Notes under the pieces: model-generated
Told to the model about the DNA's origin: nothing
The model's database searches: none
What the model saw: the letters and a program-made list of their open reading frames with translations, nothing else
Source of the DNA: Syngnathus acus
Lineage: Eukaryota; Chordata; Actinopteri; Syngnathiformes; Syngnathidae
Assembly: GCF_901709675.1 (NCBI RefSeq)
Contig: NC_051095.1
Span: 27,609,456 to 27,673,455, forward strand
DNA: 64,000 bases
Direction: 5' to 3'
Shown: one piece after another, positions 42,370 through 54,186 of the stretch
Position numbering within the stretch: the first letter of the stretch is position 1
Layout: the number at the start of each line of letters is the position of its first letter
Program-made: the position numbers and the translations under genes

Positions 42370-43199
42370 AGCGACAATAGAACTGTTTCCATTAATTCCA
42401 AAAAACAACTGGCAGAGGGATACCGAACAGTGACAAAAATCTGGGCAGCTTGAGGATGTTCTATTCGGCTATGCAGTTTCATATTTCTCCAGGTCTTTGA
42501 GGTCCCGGATAAGCAGGACCCTCGCCTCCTCAACGAGTGAACCATTTGTGCGAATCCAGATTTTACAGTCTCTTCTCCATGTTGATTAGATTTTCTTTTG
42601 TTTCTTCAGAACCCTCGCACGTTTGGCTATCTCGGAGTTCCTCTTCGTAAGGTGTTCGTTCACGTACACCTGTGTTCTTCAGTTTCCTTCCTTGTTTCAA
42701 AAGCTCAGTTTTGTGTCTTCTGTTTACAAATCTCAGAATGATGGTTCGCTCTGATTGTGCATTTCTTTTGGGAAGAGTATGGCAGGCAGCGATACTCTCC
42801 TTATGAATGGAGATGTCGTTTCTGTTGAAGAACTGAATCACCTGATCCTCCAGCGACTGCTTTTCTCCCTCAGTCAAGTCCGCATCGTTGTTCTGTCCTC
42901 GGGTGACGGAGTATGTGCGGTGTGTTGTTTTCAGACCGCTGATGATCACGTCCTCTTTCCGTGTATATTGCTCCAACTCGTCAACTCTCTTTTCCAACTC
43001 CGCAATTTTCTCGTCCTTCAGCGCGAGTAGGTTGTTTAGTTTCCTCACATCTTCAACCAGACCGCTTATTTTGCCTACATTTTCCACCATTCCATCTTTG
43101 CCAGTTCTTTCAAGGCCTTCTTAATCTCCTCCATTTTATCGTCGTCATAGTCGTCGCTGTCCTGGGACGCGCGCCTCCTCCTTCGCCACCGGTCCGCCT
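42370..43199 (-). pseudogene. LINE ORF1 relic, related to 22969-23716
   Basis: On the minus strand: basic start, DSDDYDDDKMEEIKK, a coiled coil (LALKDEKIAELEKRVDELEQ), DVIISGLKTTHR, an acidic linker, AACHTLPKRNAQSE, IILRFVNRRHKTELL, and after shifts CKIWIRTNGSLVEEARVLL and LIRDLKDLEKYE. Order and motifs match ORF1 of the LINE at 22801-27481. Three frameshifts or stops are present. ORF2 is absent; the DNA element at 34131-42353 begins where it would follow. Confidence 0.75.
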
Positions 43200-43278
43200 A
43201 ACTTACTGATTTATTTTGTTGGTATTTACATGAAAATACTGCAATTGAATTTGTTTATTTAAAATCGAGTGTGGAAAA

Positions 43279-44100
43279 ATGGAAATAGTAGCACAGGAAT
43301 CGGTTCAAATTCCCAACTCAGTTGTGGTTAGTGGACTAACAGAAACAGATAGTGAAGAAGTAGCTACTTACCTTCAGAAATATGACGCAATCAACCGTTA
43401 TTTGCGCATAGATGATCCGATTATCACAAACACATGATAATTGAGTTTAGACAAGGCACTGCTATGCAAGCACTAGAACCCCAGTTGCCTCTAAAGCTTG
43501 AAAGTACAACTCAGACTGGCACTATGTATGAAATACTTTGGCAAGTGTTAATACACTTGATGCTCGAAACAAAGCTACAAGAGCATACATGGAGCAACTC
43601 TCTGAACTTGCCAGACTGAGTGGACATTCATTAGAGCGAATTTTGAAAGAAGAACAGTCAACTCTTGGTGTGCCTTCATCTGATGGCACTACTTCTTCTG
43701 ACCCAGAACCTTTACTTGAACATAAGCCGCTCTCAACAACAGAATCAAATGTTCAGGAAGCTGTCTTGTCTTCTCCAACCCTTGCGTTTCAAACCCTCCT
43801 GATTCCTCTACTTTGAAATCTCCTCCTGGTGCAACCCAGCCACAAATCCGTTTGAATCTCAACAAAAACCTGACTGATCTCAGCTCATCACAGACTCCTC
43901 CACCCCTCTCAACTAATGGAGTTACTCAGCCCACAATTGACATAAATCCACCTCACGTCCAACGAGTTGTGGTTGAAAATGTCGTTCGAAACAGTGAAAA
44001 TTCTCATCAGTTCAGTACACCTGCTCGACTTCGAGTCTTCTCTGGATGAAGTCCACGTCCAAATAATGATGCTGATTATGACACATGGCGAATGAGTGTT
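43279..44100 (+). pseudogene. PNMA/ZCCHC12-like Gag, 5' part (Ty3/gypsy-derived), broken
   Basis: It starts MEIVAQESVQIPNSVVV and continues GLTETDSEEVATYLQKY, an RRM-like N-terminal fold as in PNMA-type Gags. After a TGA-TAA pair near 43435 the frame moves to LIIEFRQGTAMQALEPQLP, then ATRAYMEQLSELARLSG, then RLRVFSG and DYDTWRMSVEVLIRE. Three frameshifts or stops are needed to read it. The reading resumes at 47466 after a Rex1-type LINE. These Gags are found both in retrotransposons and as domesticated host genes; the lesions say this one is not in use. Confidence 0.7.
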
Positions 44101-44118
44101 GAAGTCCTCATTAGAGAG

Positions 44119-47100
44119 GGGGGAAAATGGCGGCGCCCTAGTCGGCTGCGGCTGCAACGGCTCTCGACAACCGGTGAGCATTTCTACAAAATATGCCGCC
44201 TAGGACGCTACAAACAACACAAAGATTAGTTTATCCATCCAGTAGGTTAGTATATGATCGCCAGCGCCTGCTGGAGTTACGGTCATCAAGTGTTTTTGGA
44301 CTCGTAGCCACAACTACCCTAGACTGTTTACGTAGCCTCGGAGTGCTTCGGGCACAAGTCCCAGATGCTCACGATGCAGCGGACTCGCCGGGCAGCACAC
44401 GCCGGAGGAGGAGCAAGCGTAGGCGGTGTGACCGGCGGCCGAAGCGCGGCTGTCGAGGTGGGCTAACGCCTAAGCTAAAAGCTAACCCCTACGAACCGCC
44501 GCTTCCATCCATCTTCCTCTCCAACGTCTGCTCACTGGATAATAAAATAGACCATCTACACCTGGAACTCTCTTCAAAGAGGGAGTTTAGAAACTGCTGC
44601 GCTCTCATCCTGACGGAGACATGGCTGAACTCATCAATACCGGATAACGGCGTTAGCCTGGAGGGGCTCGCTACATTCCGCGCCGACAGAAACAGCGAAC
44701 TAAGCGGTAAATCCCGAGGGGGTGGGCTGTGTGTTTACATCAACAACAACTGGTGTAAAAATGCTAGATCTGTCGCCAGCTACTGCTCTTCGGACATCGA
44801 GCTTTTGACTGTTAACTGCAGACCCTTCTACCTGCCCAGGGAGTTTACTGTTATTAGCATCACTGCTGTGTGTGTGCCTCCCAGCGCTAACACTAAAGAG
44901 GCCATGAGCGTTCTCTATCGGACAATCGGTGAGCTGCAATCCACACACACAGAGGGTGTTTTCATCATTGCTGGGGACTTTAACCAGGCTAATATGAAGA
45001 CTATTCTCCCTCATTTTTACCAACACGTGGATTTTCCAACTCGGTGAGAGAACACTCTAGACTTGGTTTACACCAATATAAAAGATGCATTCAGAGCAGC
45101 CCCCCGCCCCCATCTCGGCTCTTCAGACCACCTATCTGTTATGCTAATCCCTGCATACAGGCCCCTGCTGATCAGAGCAAAACCCACAGTGAAGCAGGTG
45201 AGGGTGTGGTCTGAGGGGGCCATGGAGGCACTCCAGGACTGCTTTGAGTGCTCTGACTGGGACATGTTCAAATCAGCAGCAACATATGACAACCAGATCA
45301 ACATTGATGAGTACGCCATGACTGTGTCAGCCTACATCAACAAATGCACCGAGGACGTCAGCACCACTAAGAACATCATCACCCGGGCCAACCAACGACC
45401 CTGGATGACTGAGGAGGTACGTCAAACGCTACGAGCACGGAACTCAGCCTTCAAGTCTGGCGACAAGGAGGCACTGAGGACAGCGAGAGCCAACGTGAAC
45501 CGTGCCATCAGGTTAGCGAAGCGGAGCCACAGTCGGAAAATTCAGGATCTTTTCCACGACGCCAACAACACCAGGAGTATGTGGCAAGGCATACGGGCGA
45601 TTACAGACTACAACTCACCCTCCCCCCCGGTGGGTGAAGTTGATGCTGACTTCCTAAATGGACTAAATAACTTCTTTGGGAGGTTCGAGGCACTAAACAG
45701 CACTCCAGCAGTTAAAACTGTTCCCCATCAGGAAGAGGAGGCACTCTGCCTTGACTCAGCCGACGTGTTGAAGACTCTGAGGAGAGTCAACCCACGTAAG
45801 GCCCCAGGCCCCGACAACATACCTGGGCGGGTGTTCAGGGAATGTGCAGGTCAGCTGGCTGGTGTCATCACAGACATTTTTAACACCTCGCTGGGCCAAG
45901 CCACAGTGCCAGCATGCTTCAAGACTGCCTCCATCATTCTGGTGCCGAAGAAACCTCAAATCACCTCATTTAATGACTACCGGCCTGTTGCACTGACTCC
46001 CATCATGATGAAGTGCTTCGAAAGGCTGCTTAAAGAACACATCGTCTCCAGACTCCCCCCAACATTCGACCCGTTCCAGTTTGCCTACCGGCAGAACCGC
46101 TCCACTGAGGATGCCATCTCCTCCGCTTTTCACCTGAGCCTGGCTCACCTGGAGGAGAAGACCACCCATGTGCGGATGCTGTTCCTGGACTTCAGTTCAG
46201 CGTTTAACACCATCATCCCACGGCATCTGGTAGGAAAACTGGAACACCTGGGCTTCAGCACCCCCCTTCGCAACTGGCTGCTAGACTTCCTCACCAACAG
46301 ACCTCAGTCAGTCCGGGTCGGACAGAACACCTCCGATGTCATCACCCAGCACAGGCTCCCCTCAGGGCTGCGTCCTGCTGTTCACCCTGATGACACACGA
46401 CTGCGTCCCCAGGTTCACCACCAATCACATCGTGAAGTTCGCAGACGACACAACGGTGGTGGGCCTCACCAGAGACAACAACGACCTGGACTACAGAGAG
46501 GAGGTGGAGCAGTTGGTGGGCTGGTGCAGAGACAACAGCCTGATCCTGAATGTGGAGAAGACGAAGGAGATCATCGTCGACTTCAGTAAAAACCAGCCTC
46601 ACCACGCTCCACTGATCATCAACAGCTCAGCTGTGGAGGTGGTCAGCAGCACCAAATTCCTGGGGGTCCACATCACAGACGACCTCACCTGGACTGTGAA
46701 CACCACGGCACTGGTCAAGAGGGCACAGAAGCGCTTGTACTTCCTGCGGAGGATGAGGAGAGCCCACCTGCCCCCACCCATCATGAGGACGTTCTACAGA
46801 AGCACCATAGAGAGCATTCTGACAAGCTGTCTCTCTGTGTGGTGTGGAGGCTGCAGCGCCTCCGATTGGAAGAACGTGAGGAGAGTGGTGAGGACAGCAG
46901 AGAGGATCATCGGGGCTCCTCTTCCCTCCATTCAGGACATTTCATCTCAGCACTGCGTGTCCCGAGCCCGTAACATCATCAGTGACCCATCACACCCCCA
47001 CCATGGACTGTTCCCCCTGCTGCCCTCTGGGAAGAGGTTTCGCAGCATCTGCTGCAGGTCCACCAGGTTCTGCAACAGCTTTTTCCCTGCTGTCATCAGA

Positions 47101-47465
47101 CTGTTGAACATTTGAACTGTTGAACTCTAAACTGGACTCTGCATCACACATACACAGAACTGAACATTATGACACTACGAACCACTATCTTGCACTGCCA
47201 ACTTTGCTGAACTTTTATAATCCATGTAAATTTAAAAGTACGCAACCTGGTTTAGCATTCCTCTGCACACTTTTTAAATACTGTTTTGTTTCCTTGCACT
47301 ATTACATATTTATCACTGCTGCACTTTATACTTATTTTATTTTATATTTTTATATAGTATGTTATTTTTATTCAACCGCAATATCACTGCATTGTTGTAA
47401 GCTGTATGCAACGGAATTTCGTTTTGTCTGCACCCTGTGCAAAAGTTTGTCTAAGTCTAAGTCTA
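44119..47465 (+). mobile_element. Rex1-type LINE copy 3, nearly full length
   Basis: It begins near an ATGGCGGCGCC start, carries one ORF across 44193-47115, and ends in (TAAGTC)n at about 47448-47465. It splits the PNMA-like gag: VEVLIRE is left of it and DPSISDV right of it. Only one nonsense codon and one short region of deletions damage the ORF, so it is a fairly recent insertion. Confidence 0.85.
44193..47115 (+). pseudogene. Rex1-type endonuclease-reverse transcriptase, one nonsense codon and one frameshift
   Basis: Endonuclease: PSIFLSNVCSLDNK, ILTETWLN, RGGGLCVYINNNW, VCVPPSANTK, IAGDFNQAN, then TGA at 45045-45047 (probably from GGA), and NTLDLVYTNI, GSSDHLSVML. The frame resumes unchanged at 45048 and includes NPRKAPGPDNIP, YRPVALTPIMMK, FAYRQNRSTEDA and FLDFSSAFNTI. 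Near 46345 about two bases are missing, and nine more are missing after GCGTCCTG. The other frame (46336-47115) has TGSPQGCVL, VKFADDTTVVGL with intact FADD, FLGVHITDDLTW and LLPSGKRFR. It is the best preserved Rex1-type RT of the three. Confidence 0.85.
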
Positions 47466-48608
47466 AGATCCTTCAATTTCTGATGTCTTCTTCCACCTGC
47501 TACTGTGATAACAAAGCATTTGGGTCCACAAGTGAAACCCACTGGTTACCTTGAACTGCTAGACTCTGCTTACGGTACAGTTGTAGATGGCGATGAACTC
47601 TATGCCAGATTCATGAATACACTTCAGAATGATGGAGAAAAGCCATCAGCTTATCTGCAGAGATTGCATGTTGCATTGAGCACTGCTATGAGACGTGGTG
47701 GTGTTTCATCTCAGGACTTTGATCAGCAACTTTTGAAGCAATTCTGCCGAGGTTGCTGGGAAAATTCTTTGCTTGTTGATCTCCAGCTGGAACAAAGGAA
47801 GAGGAGTCCACCATCCTTTGCAGAGTTGTTGCTTCTTTTGAGGACAGAAGAGGACAAACAGACTACAAAGTTTAGTCGCATGCAACAACATTTGGGCACC
47901 ACCAAACCTGCTTTTGGTGCTGGCAAACAGCGTGTCATGTCACATTTGCAAACAGTAGAAACCATTGATGAAACAATGCAAAGTACTGAATTTGAGATGC
48001 TAAAGAAACAAATAGCTGACCTCAGTGCCCAGCTTAATAGCGTAATAGCAGCTGAGAGTCATAGATCAAACTCATCAAAACGAAAGGAAGCTAACGCTGT
48101 TGCTATCAATGCCAAAGCTGAGGCTCACCCTGTGAAAGGAAAGACAGGTCAGAAGAACACACATGAAAAACCAAAGGGTGAACCACGCCCCTGGTACTGT
48201 TTTCAGTGTGGAGAGGATGGCCACATTGCATCAGCTTGTGAAAATGAGCCAAACCCTTCCCTTGTGCAGGCTAAGAAAAAACTATTAAGAGACAAACAAG
48301 CTGGAAGTTTCGAATGCAAACTCAGAAAAAGCACATTTAAACTAAGGTCAACTCCTATAGAGGGACATATGAGAGTGACATCTGAGACATTCAGTTCCAA
48401 ACTTGAGAAACCAGCCTTAAAGAGAGCTCACTGTAAAGAACAGCCAATTATGCTTCCCAAGGGCCTTGTCGAAACCAAAACTACCGCTCTTGTAAATATT
48501 GCTGGAAGAGAAATCAATTGCCTTCTGGATTCGGGTTCACAAATCACCACCGTACCCCAGTCCTTTTATGAACAACATCTTGCGGATCTGGAAATTCATC
48601 CATTAGGC
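47466..48608 (+). pseudogene. PNMA-like Gag, 3' part with zinc knuckle and protease start, truncated
   Basis: The open frame from 47505 contains the capsid-like stretch YLELLDSAYGTVVDGDE, FCRGCWENSLLVDLQLEQ and a coiled segment (EFEMLKKQIADLSAQL). A complete CX2CX4HX4C knuckle, CFQCGEDGHIASAC, lies at about residues 232-245. Near residue 341 is LLDSGSQITTV, the DSG active site of an aspartic protease. The coding sequence is cut at 48608 by the end of a hAT transposon, whose bases are read as the last ~29 codons. Gag and protease in one frame point to a retrotransposon rather than a host gene. Confidence 0.75.
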
Positions 48609-49198
48609 CAGTGCTTCTCAAATAGTGGGGCGCGCCCCCCTGGGGGGGCGTGGTGCAATACCAAGGGGGGCACGCTTTTCTTTTGGCTGTACTAGATTAA
48701 AGGGTAATTAGACATCCACTGCAGTAGGTGGGAGTGGCGGTATCACTGGAAGAGCAAGGAGTAGTCGCTCTACAGTGAGGAGCGCACGGAACATACGCAC
48801 ACACAGCACAGCGCAGGCGATAAAAAGTCCAGTGGGACACCATGGAAAAATATTGAACAGGGTTGAAAAGAACGGCGGAGAGAGACGGAGATAAGAGAAT
48901 TGAGAGTCACACGAAAGCTAAGACAAGGAAATATGACGAAGCGTACGTAGCGCTCGGCTTCAGTGCGACTACGATGGGAGACGAGGAAAGACCGGTGTGT
49001 TTACTGTGCCTTACAATGTTGGCAGCGGACAGTATGAAGCCAAATAAATTAAGGCGGCACTTAAAAAATCATTGCACCCCAATCACACTGATAAGATGTT
49101 GAGGTTTTTCAGCAAAAACGGGCTGAATGTTGCCAAGAATCATCCCACTTTGTGAATGCTACTTCAGTCAATCAGCAAGCACTCTAAGCATCAACTTT
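48609..49198 (+). mobile_element. hAT transposon 5' end with BED-finger start of transposase
   Basis: It starts with the terminal repeat CAGTGCTTCTCAAATAGTG. The frame at 48863-49102 reads RKYDEAYVALGF, RPVCLLCLTMLAADSMK and LRRHLKNHC, a BED-type zinc finger of ZBED5-like hAT transposases. After a frameshift, DKMLRFFSKNG and NATSVNQQAL continue the family. It ends at 49198, where L2 copy C begins. The catalytic domain is missing. Confidence 0.75.
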
Positions 49199-50463
49199 CG
49201 GAATCCGGAAGTGCCTGAGAGAGCGGAGGCTTCGTGGCCGTTTGTCTACCGTCGATCATCAGACACAAAGTATGGCTGCGGATCAAGAGGTTTGTACGGC
49301 TTCGTGCACCAACTGCACCCTTCTCTTAGAGAGGTTGTCCCTGCTAGAGGGACGTGTCCACAAGTTAGAGCAGAATAGTGCGATAACAGTAGATGTGGCG
49401 GACACAGATGCGGACTGTAGTCAGCCCGCTAGCCCAGTTAGCATTAGCCCCAAGCGGCTTGCTAATTGCGATGAAACAGGTAAGACGCATAGCCGTCCAA
49501 AGTCATCTCGGTCTACTGGGCCTCGGACTTTGGTCATACGTGACTCCATTACCCGAAATATTACGCTTAAAAATCTAGCCACGGTAATGTATATTCCTGG
49601 GGGCAGAGCACCCGACATAGAAGCTAATCTTAGGGAGCTGACTCGCAATAGGCCTTGTCAACAGCGTAGTTCCAACAACACTAGCTACTCGGACATAGTG
49701 ACACACGTCGGCTCCAATGATGTTAGGATGAGACAATCAGAGATCACAAAGAAAAACATAGCGAGGACTTGTGATCTCGCCAGAAAGATGAGTCGGCATC
49801 GAGTATTTGTCTCTGGCCCCCTGCCTGGGAGAGGCACTGATGAGAGGTTTAGTAGATTAGTCTCCCTTAATCGATGGATGGCTGGTGTCAAGTGTCATGG
49901 TGGTACGAGATGGTGTAAAATTAGGTATTGAATTTGGCCCAGGCACATTGGCTATCCCAAAACATGTCGTAGTTCAAAATTTCACCAGGAGATGGTGTTA
50001 AAGCTTGACATAGGGGTGACCTGATGGAAATGAACAAATCTAATAAATTAAATTGTTAGCAATTGGGAGGACACCACCTGTTCAAACACGTAGCAACGCA
50101 CAATTTTGGAATAAGAGTTTGCTATGCCATAATTTTAAGATGTAACAGCTTGAGCAATATCAATATGTGTTTAAGTTGGAGGAACCCATTATTGTGTTAA
50201 GTACTATTAGGTGTTGAGATTGATTTTTATTAGACAAGATATATGTGATTCATGTTGCAATGTTTTGTCCAACCTGTATTTAACATTGGTGTTCCATCCA
50301 TACCTGAATGTATTAAGTTGAAGAGGAGACATTAAGGGCTAAATACTAAAAGAAAGAACGAGCAAAACAGGAAACATCTGTTTCCGGTGATTGCTGCTTG
50401 AAGCAAGGTTGCCAAGACAACCGAGGTGCACCTACGTATTATGATGAGGTAATGCCAGAAGCC

Positions 50464-50471
50464 TATAAATA
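50464..50471 (+). promoter_or_regulatory. TATA box of LTR copy 3
   Basis: TATAAATA in the same context as in LTR copy 1 (GCCTATAAATATGTTGCCC). Confidence 0.55.
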
Positions 50472-50973
50472 TGTTGCCCGGACACAGAGCGGGCGCGCTT
50501 CTTCCTAGTCAGGGCGATGGCCGTGACGCTGCCCGGAGTAAAAGAACGAAGATGGATTTTGCATTCTTTTTGAGATTGAACCAAAATCTACTAAGATGAA
50601 TTTCCAGAGTCTTCGAATTGGACTTTGTCAAATTTTAAGCTTCGAGGAAGGCAGAGAAGACAGCCGCCCCGGGCAGAAAGGAGAAGTCGCCAATTTTACT
50701 TTTTTGGCTAGGCTCCTCACGGCCAGACCTTTCCTCTTTTTTAAACAGATTTTCGGATTTTGGAACAAAGGAGAGCCGATCACTCGACTTGTTCAACCAA
50801 ATAGGATTTTAGACCTTAAGTCTCCTCTCTTGTTCTGTGTGGGTGAGTCTTGTTATTTTGTTTTTTCGACTTGTAATTCTTTTTCTTGCTTATTCATTAA
50901 ATCTCTTAAGCCTTAATTCGGTATCGATTATTTCGTATTAACTATGTCGAGCATGGTTTTATATGCGGTAATT

Positions 50974-53900
50974 ATCCATCCATCCATCTTCTTCCGCTTA
51001 TCCGGGGTCGGGTCGCGGGGGCAGCAGCTTCAGGAGGGACTCCCAGACTTCCCTCTCCCCAGCCACTTCATCTAGCTCATCCCGGGGGATCCCAAGGCGT
51101 TCCCAGGCCAGCCGAGAGACATAGTCTCTCCAGCGCGTCCTGGGTCGTCCCCGGGGTCTCCTACCGGTGGGACATGCCCGGAACACCTCCCCAGGGAGGC
51201 GTCCAGGAGGCATCCTGATGAGATGCCCGAGCCACCTCATCTGGCTCCTCTCAACGTGGAGGAGTAGCGACTCTACTCCGAGTCTCTCCCGGATGACCGA
51301 ACTCCTCACCCTATCTCTAAGGGAGAGCCCGGACATCCTGCGGAGAAAACTCATTTCGGCCGCTTGTATCCGGGATCGCGTTCTTTCGGTCACGACCCAT
51401 AGCTCGTGACCATAGGTGAGGGTAGGAGCGTAAATCGACCGGTAAATTGAGAGCTTTGCCTTTTGGCTCAGCTCTCTCTTTACCACGACGGACCGGTACA
51501 GAGTCCGCATTACTGCCGACGCTGCACCGATCCGCCTGTCGATCTCGCGCTCCATCCTCCCCTCACTCGTGAACAAGACCCCAAGATACTTAAACTCCTC
51601 CACTTGGGGCAGGATCTCATCCCCGATCCGGAGAGGGCATTCCACCCTTTTCCGATCGAGGACCATGGACTCGGATTTGGAGGTGCTGACCCTCATCCCG
51701 ACCGCTTCACACTCGGCTGCGAACCGCTCCAGTGAGAGCTGGAGATCACGGCCTGAAGAAGCCAACAGCACAACGTCGTCTGCAAAAAGCAGAGACGCGA
51801 TGCTGAGGTCCCCAAACCGGACACCCTCAACGCCTCGGCTGCACCTAGAAATTCTGTCCATAAAAATTATGAACAGAATCGGTGACAAAGGGCAGCCTTG
51901 GCGGAGTCCAACCCTCACTGGGAACGAATCCGACTTACTGCCGGAAATGCGGACCACACTCTGGCATCGGTGATACAGGGACCGAACCGCCCTTATCAGT
52001 TGGCTCGGTACCCCGTACTCCCGAAGCACCCCCCACAGAACCTCCCGAGGGACACGGTCGAACGCCTTCTCCAAGTCCACAAAACACATGTGGACTGGTT
52101 GGGCGAACTCCCATGCACCCTCGAGGATCCTGTTGAGGGTGAAGAGCTGGTCCACTGTTCCACGGCCAGGACGAAAGCCACACTGTTCCTCCTGAATCCG
52201 AGGTTCAACCTCCCGACGGACCCTCCTCTCCAGCACCCCTGAATAGACCTTACCAGGGAGGCTGAGGAGTGTAATTCCCCTGTAATTGGAACACACCCTC
52301 CGGTCCCCCTTCTTAAAGAGGGGAACCACCACCCCAGTCTGCCAATCCAGAGGCACTGTCCCCGATGTCCACGCGATGCTGTAGAGACGTGTCAGCCATG
52401 ACAGCCCCACAACATCCAGAGCCCTTAAGAAATCCGGGCGGATCTCATCCACCCCCGGGGCCTTGCCACCGAGGAGTTTTTTAACTACCTCAGTGACTTC
52501 AACCCCAGAGATTGGAGAGTCCGCCTCAGAGTCCTCAGGCCCTGCTTCCACAATGGAAGGCGTGTCGGTGGAATTGAGGAGGTCTTCGAAGTATTCTCCC
52601 CACCGACACACGACGTCCCGAGTCGAGGTCAGCAGCACGCCATCTCCACTGTAAACAGTGTTGACGTTGCACTGCTTCCCCCTCCTGAGACGCCGGATGG
52701 TGGACCAGAATTTCCTCAAAGCCGTCCGGAAGTCATTCTCCATGGCCTCGCCGAACTCCTCCCACGCCCGGGTTTTTGCCTCAGCAACCGCCGAAGCCGC
52801 GTTCCGCTTGGCCATCCGGTACCTGTCAGCTGCCTCCGGAGTCCCGCAGGCCAAAACGGCCCGATAGGACTCCTTCTTCAGCTTGACGGCATCCCTTACC
52901 GCCGGTGTCCACCAGCGGGTTCGGGGATTGCCGCCACGACAGGCACCAATGACCTTACGGCCACAGCTCCGGTCGGCCGCCTCAACAATGGAGGCGCGGA
53001 ACAAGGTCCACTCGGACTCAATGTCCCCCGCCTCCCCCGGGACGTGGGAAAAGCTCTGCCGGAGGTGGGAGTTGAAGCTCTTCCTGACAGGGGATTCCGC
53101 CAGACGTTCCCAGCAGACCCTCACAGAACGTTTGGGTCTGCCAGGTCGGACCGGCATCTTCCCCCACCATCGGAGCCAACCCACCACCAGGTGGTGATCA
53201 GTTGACAGCTCCGCCCCTCTCTTCGCCCGAGTGTCCAAAACATGCGGCCGCAAATCCGATGACACGACTACAAAGTCGATCATCGAACTGCGGCCTAGGG
53301 TGTCCTGGTGCCAAGTGCACACATGGACACCCTTATGTTTGAACATGGTGTTCATTATTGAAAATCCGTGTCGAGCACAGAAGTCCAACAATAGAACACC
53401 GCTCGGGTTCAGATCGGGGGGGCCGTTCCTCCCAATCACGCCCTTCCAGGTCTCACTGTCATTGCCCACGTGAGCATTGAAGTCACCCAGTAGAACGACG
53501 GAGTCCCCAGAAGGAGCGCTCTCCAGCACTTCCTCCAGGGACTCCAAGAAGGGTGGGTACTCTGAGCTGCCGTTTGGTGCATAGACACAAACAACAGTCA
53601 GGACCCGTCCCCCCACCCGAAGGCGGAGGGAGGCTACCCTCTCGTTCACCGGGGTGAACCCCAATGTGCAGGCGCCCAGCCGGGGGGCAATAAGTATACC
53701 CACACCTGCCCGACGCCTCTCACCGTGGGCAACTCCAGAGTGGAAGAGAGTCCAGCCCCTCTCGAGAGGGCTTGTACCGGAACCCAAACTGTGCGTGGAG
53801 GCAAGTCCGACTATATCTAGTCGGAACTTTTCTGCCTCGCACACCAGCTCGGGCTCCTTTCCAGCCAGAGAGGTGACATTCCATGTCCCAAGAGCCAGCT

Positions 53901-54186
53901 TCTGCAGCCGGGGATCAGACCGCCAAGGTCCCTGCCTTTGGCCGCCGCCCAGCTTGCAATGCACCCGACCCCTTTGGCCCCTCCCACAGGTGGTGAGCCC
54001 ATGGGAAGGGGGACCCACGTTTCCTTTTCGGGCTGAGCCCGGCCGGGCCCCATGGGCGAAGGCCCGGCCACCAGACGCTCGCCTTCGAGCCCCGCCTCCA
54101 GGCCTGGCTCCAGAGGGGGGCCCCGGTGACCCGCGTCCGGGCGAGGGAAAACGTGATCCATTAATTTTTATCATCATAAGGGGCTG
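50974..54186 (-). mobile_element. Rex3 (RTE clade) LINE, full length or nearly so
   Basis: The minus-strand element ends in a short (GGAT)n tail at 50974-50986 and is flanked by an 11-bp duplication ATGCGGTAATT (50963-50973 and 54187-54197). Its 5' end lies only nine bases before the first ATG. The regions at 51878 and 52325 correspond, from memory, to the usual Rex3 PCR primer sites. It sits in LTR copy 3 and is one of the youngest insertions in the window. Fragments of the same family are at 7229-7712 and 15191-15523. Confidence 0.92.
50998..54177 (-). CDS. Rex3 endonuclease-reverse transcriptase, intact
   Basis: One 1059-codon frame. The first ~90 residues are Gly/Arg/Pro-rich and low in complexity. 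The endonuclease covers about 95-335: [37 protein letters not shown] (from residue 231), [12 protein letters not shown] and [10 protein letters not shown]. The RT has [69 protein letters not shown] and catalytic FADD at 798-801. The C-terminus has [24 protein letters not shown] and [17 protein letters not shown]. All active-site residues are present, and RTE elements need only this one protein. With a matching duplication and no lesions, recent activity is likely. Whether it has a working promoter cannot be told. Confidence 0.93.
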   Translation of the reverse strand: MMIKINGSRFPSPGRGSPGPPSGARPGGGARRRASGGRAFAHGARPGSARKGNVGPPSHGLTTCGRGQRGRVHCKLGGGQRQGPWRSDPRLQKLALGTWNVTSLAGKEPELVCEAEKFRLDIVGLASTHSLGSGTSPLERGWTLFHSGVAHGERRRAGVGILIAPRLGACTLGFTPVNERVASLRLRVGGRVLTVVCVYAPNGSSEYPPFLESLEEVLESAPSGDSVVLLGDFNAHVGNDSETWKGVIGRNGPPDLNPSGVLLLDFCARHGFSIMNTMFKHKGVHVCTWHQDTLGRSSMIDFVVVSSDLRPHVLDTRAKRGAELSTDHHLVVGWLRWWGKMPVRPGRPKRSVRVCWERLAESPVRKSFNSHLRQSFSHVPGEAGDIESEWTLFRASIVEAADRSCGRKVIGACRGGNPRTRWWTPAVRDAVKLKKESYRAVLACGTPEAADRYRMAKRNAASAVAEAKTRAWEEFGEAMENDFRTALRKFWSTIRRLRRGKQCNVNTVYSGDGVLLTSTRDVVCRWGEYFEDLLNSTDTPSIVEAGPEDSEADSPISGVEVTEVVKKLLGGKAPGVDEIRPDFLRALDVVGLSWLTRLYSIAWTSGTVPLDWQTGVVVPLFKKGDRRVCSNYRGITLLSLPGKVYSGVLERRVRREVEPRIQEEQCGFRPGRGTVDQLFTLNRILEGAWEFAQPVHMCFVDLEKAFDRVPREVLWGVLREYGVPSQLIRAVRSLYHRCQSVVRISGSKSDSFPVRVGLRQGCPLSPILFIIFMDRISRCSRGVEGVRFGDLSIASLLFADDVVLLASSGRDLQLSLERFAAECEAVGMRVSTSKSESMVLDRKRVECPLRIGDEILPQVEEFKYLGVLFTSEGRMEREIDRRIGAASAVMRTLYRSVVVKRELSQKAKLSIYRSIYAPTLTYGHELWVVTERTRSRIQAAEMSFLRRMSGLSLRDRVRSSVIRERLGVESLLLHVERSQMRWLGHLIRMPPGRLPGEVFRACPTGRRPRGRPRTRWRDYVSRLAWERLGIPRDELDEVAGEREVWESLLKLLPPRPDPG

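Noticed and set aside
52463-53473. Several plus-strand frames of 60-104 codons
   Set aside because: Antisense of the intact Rex3 ORF.
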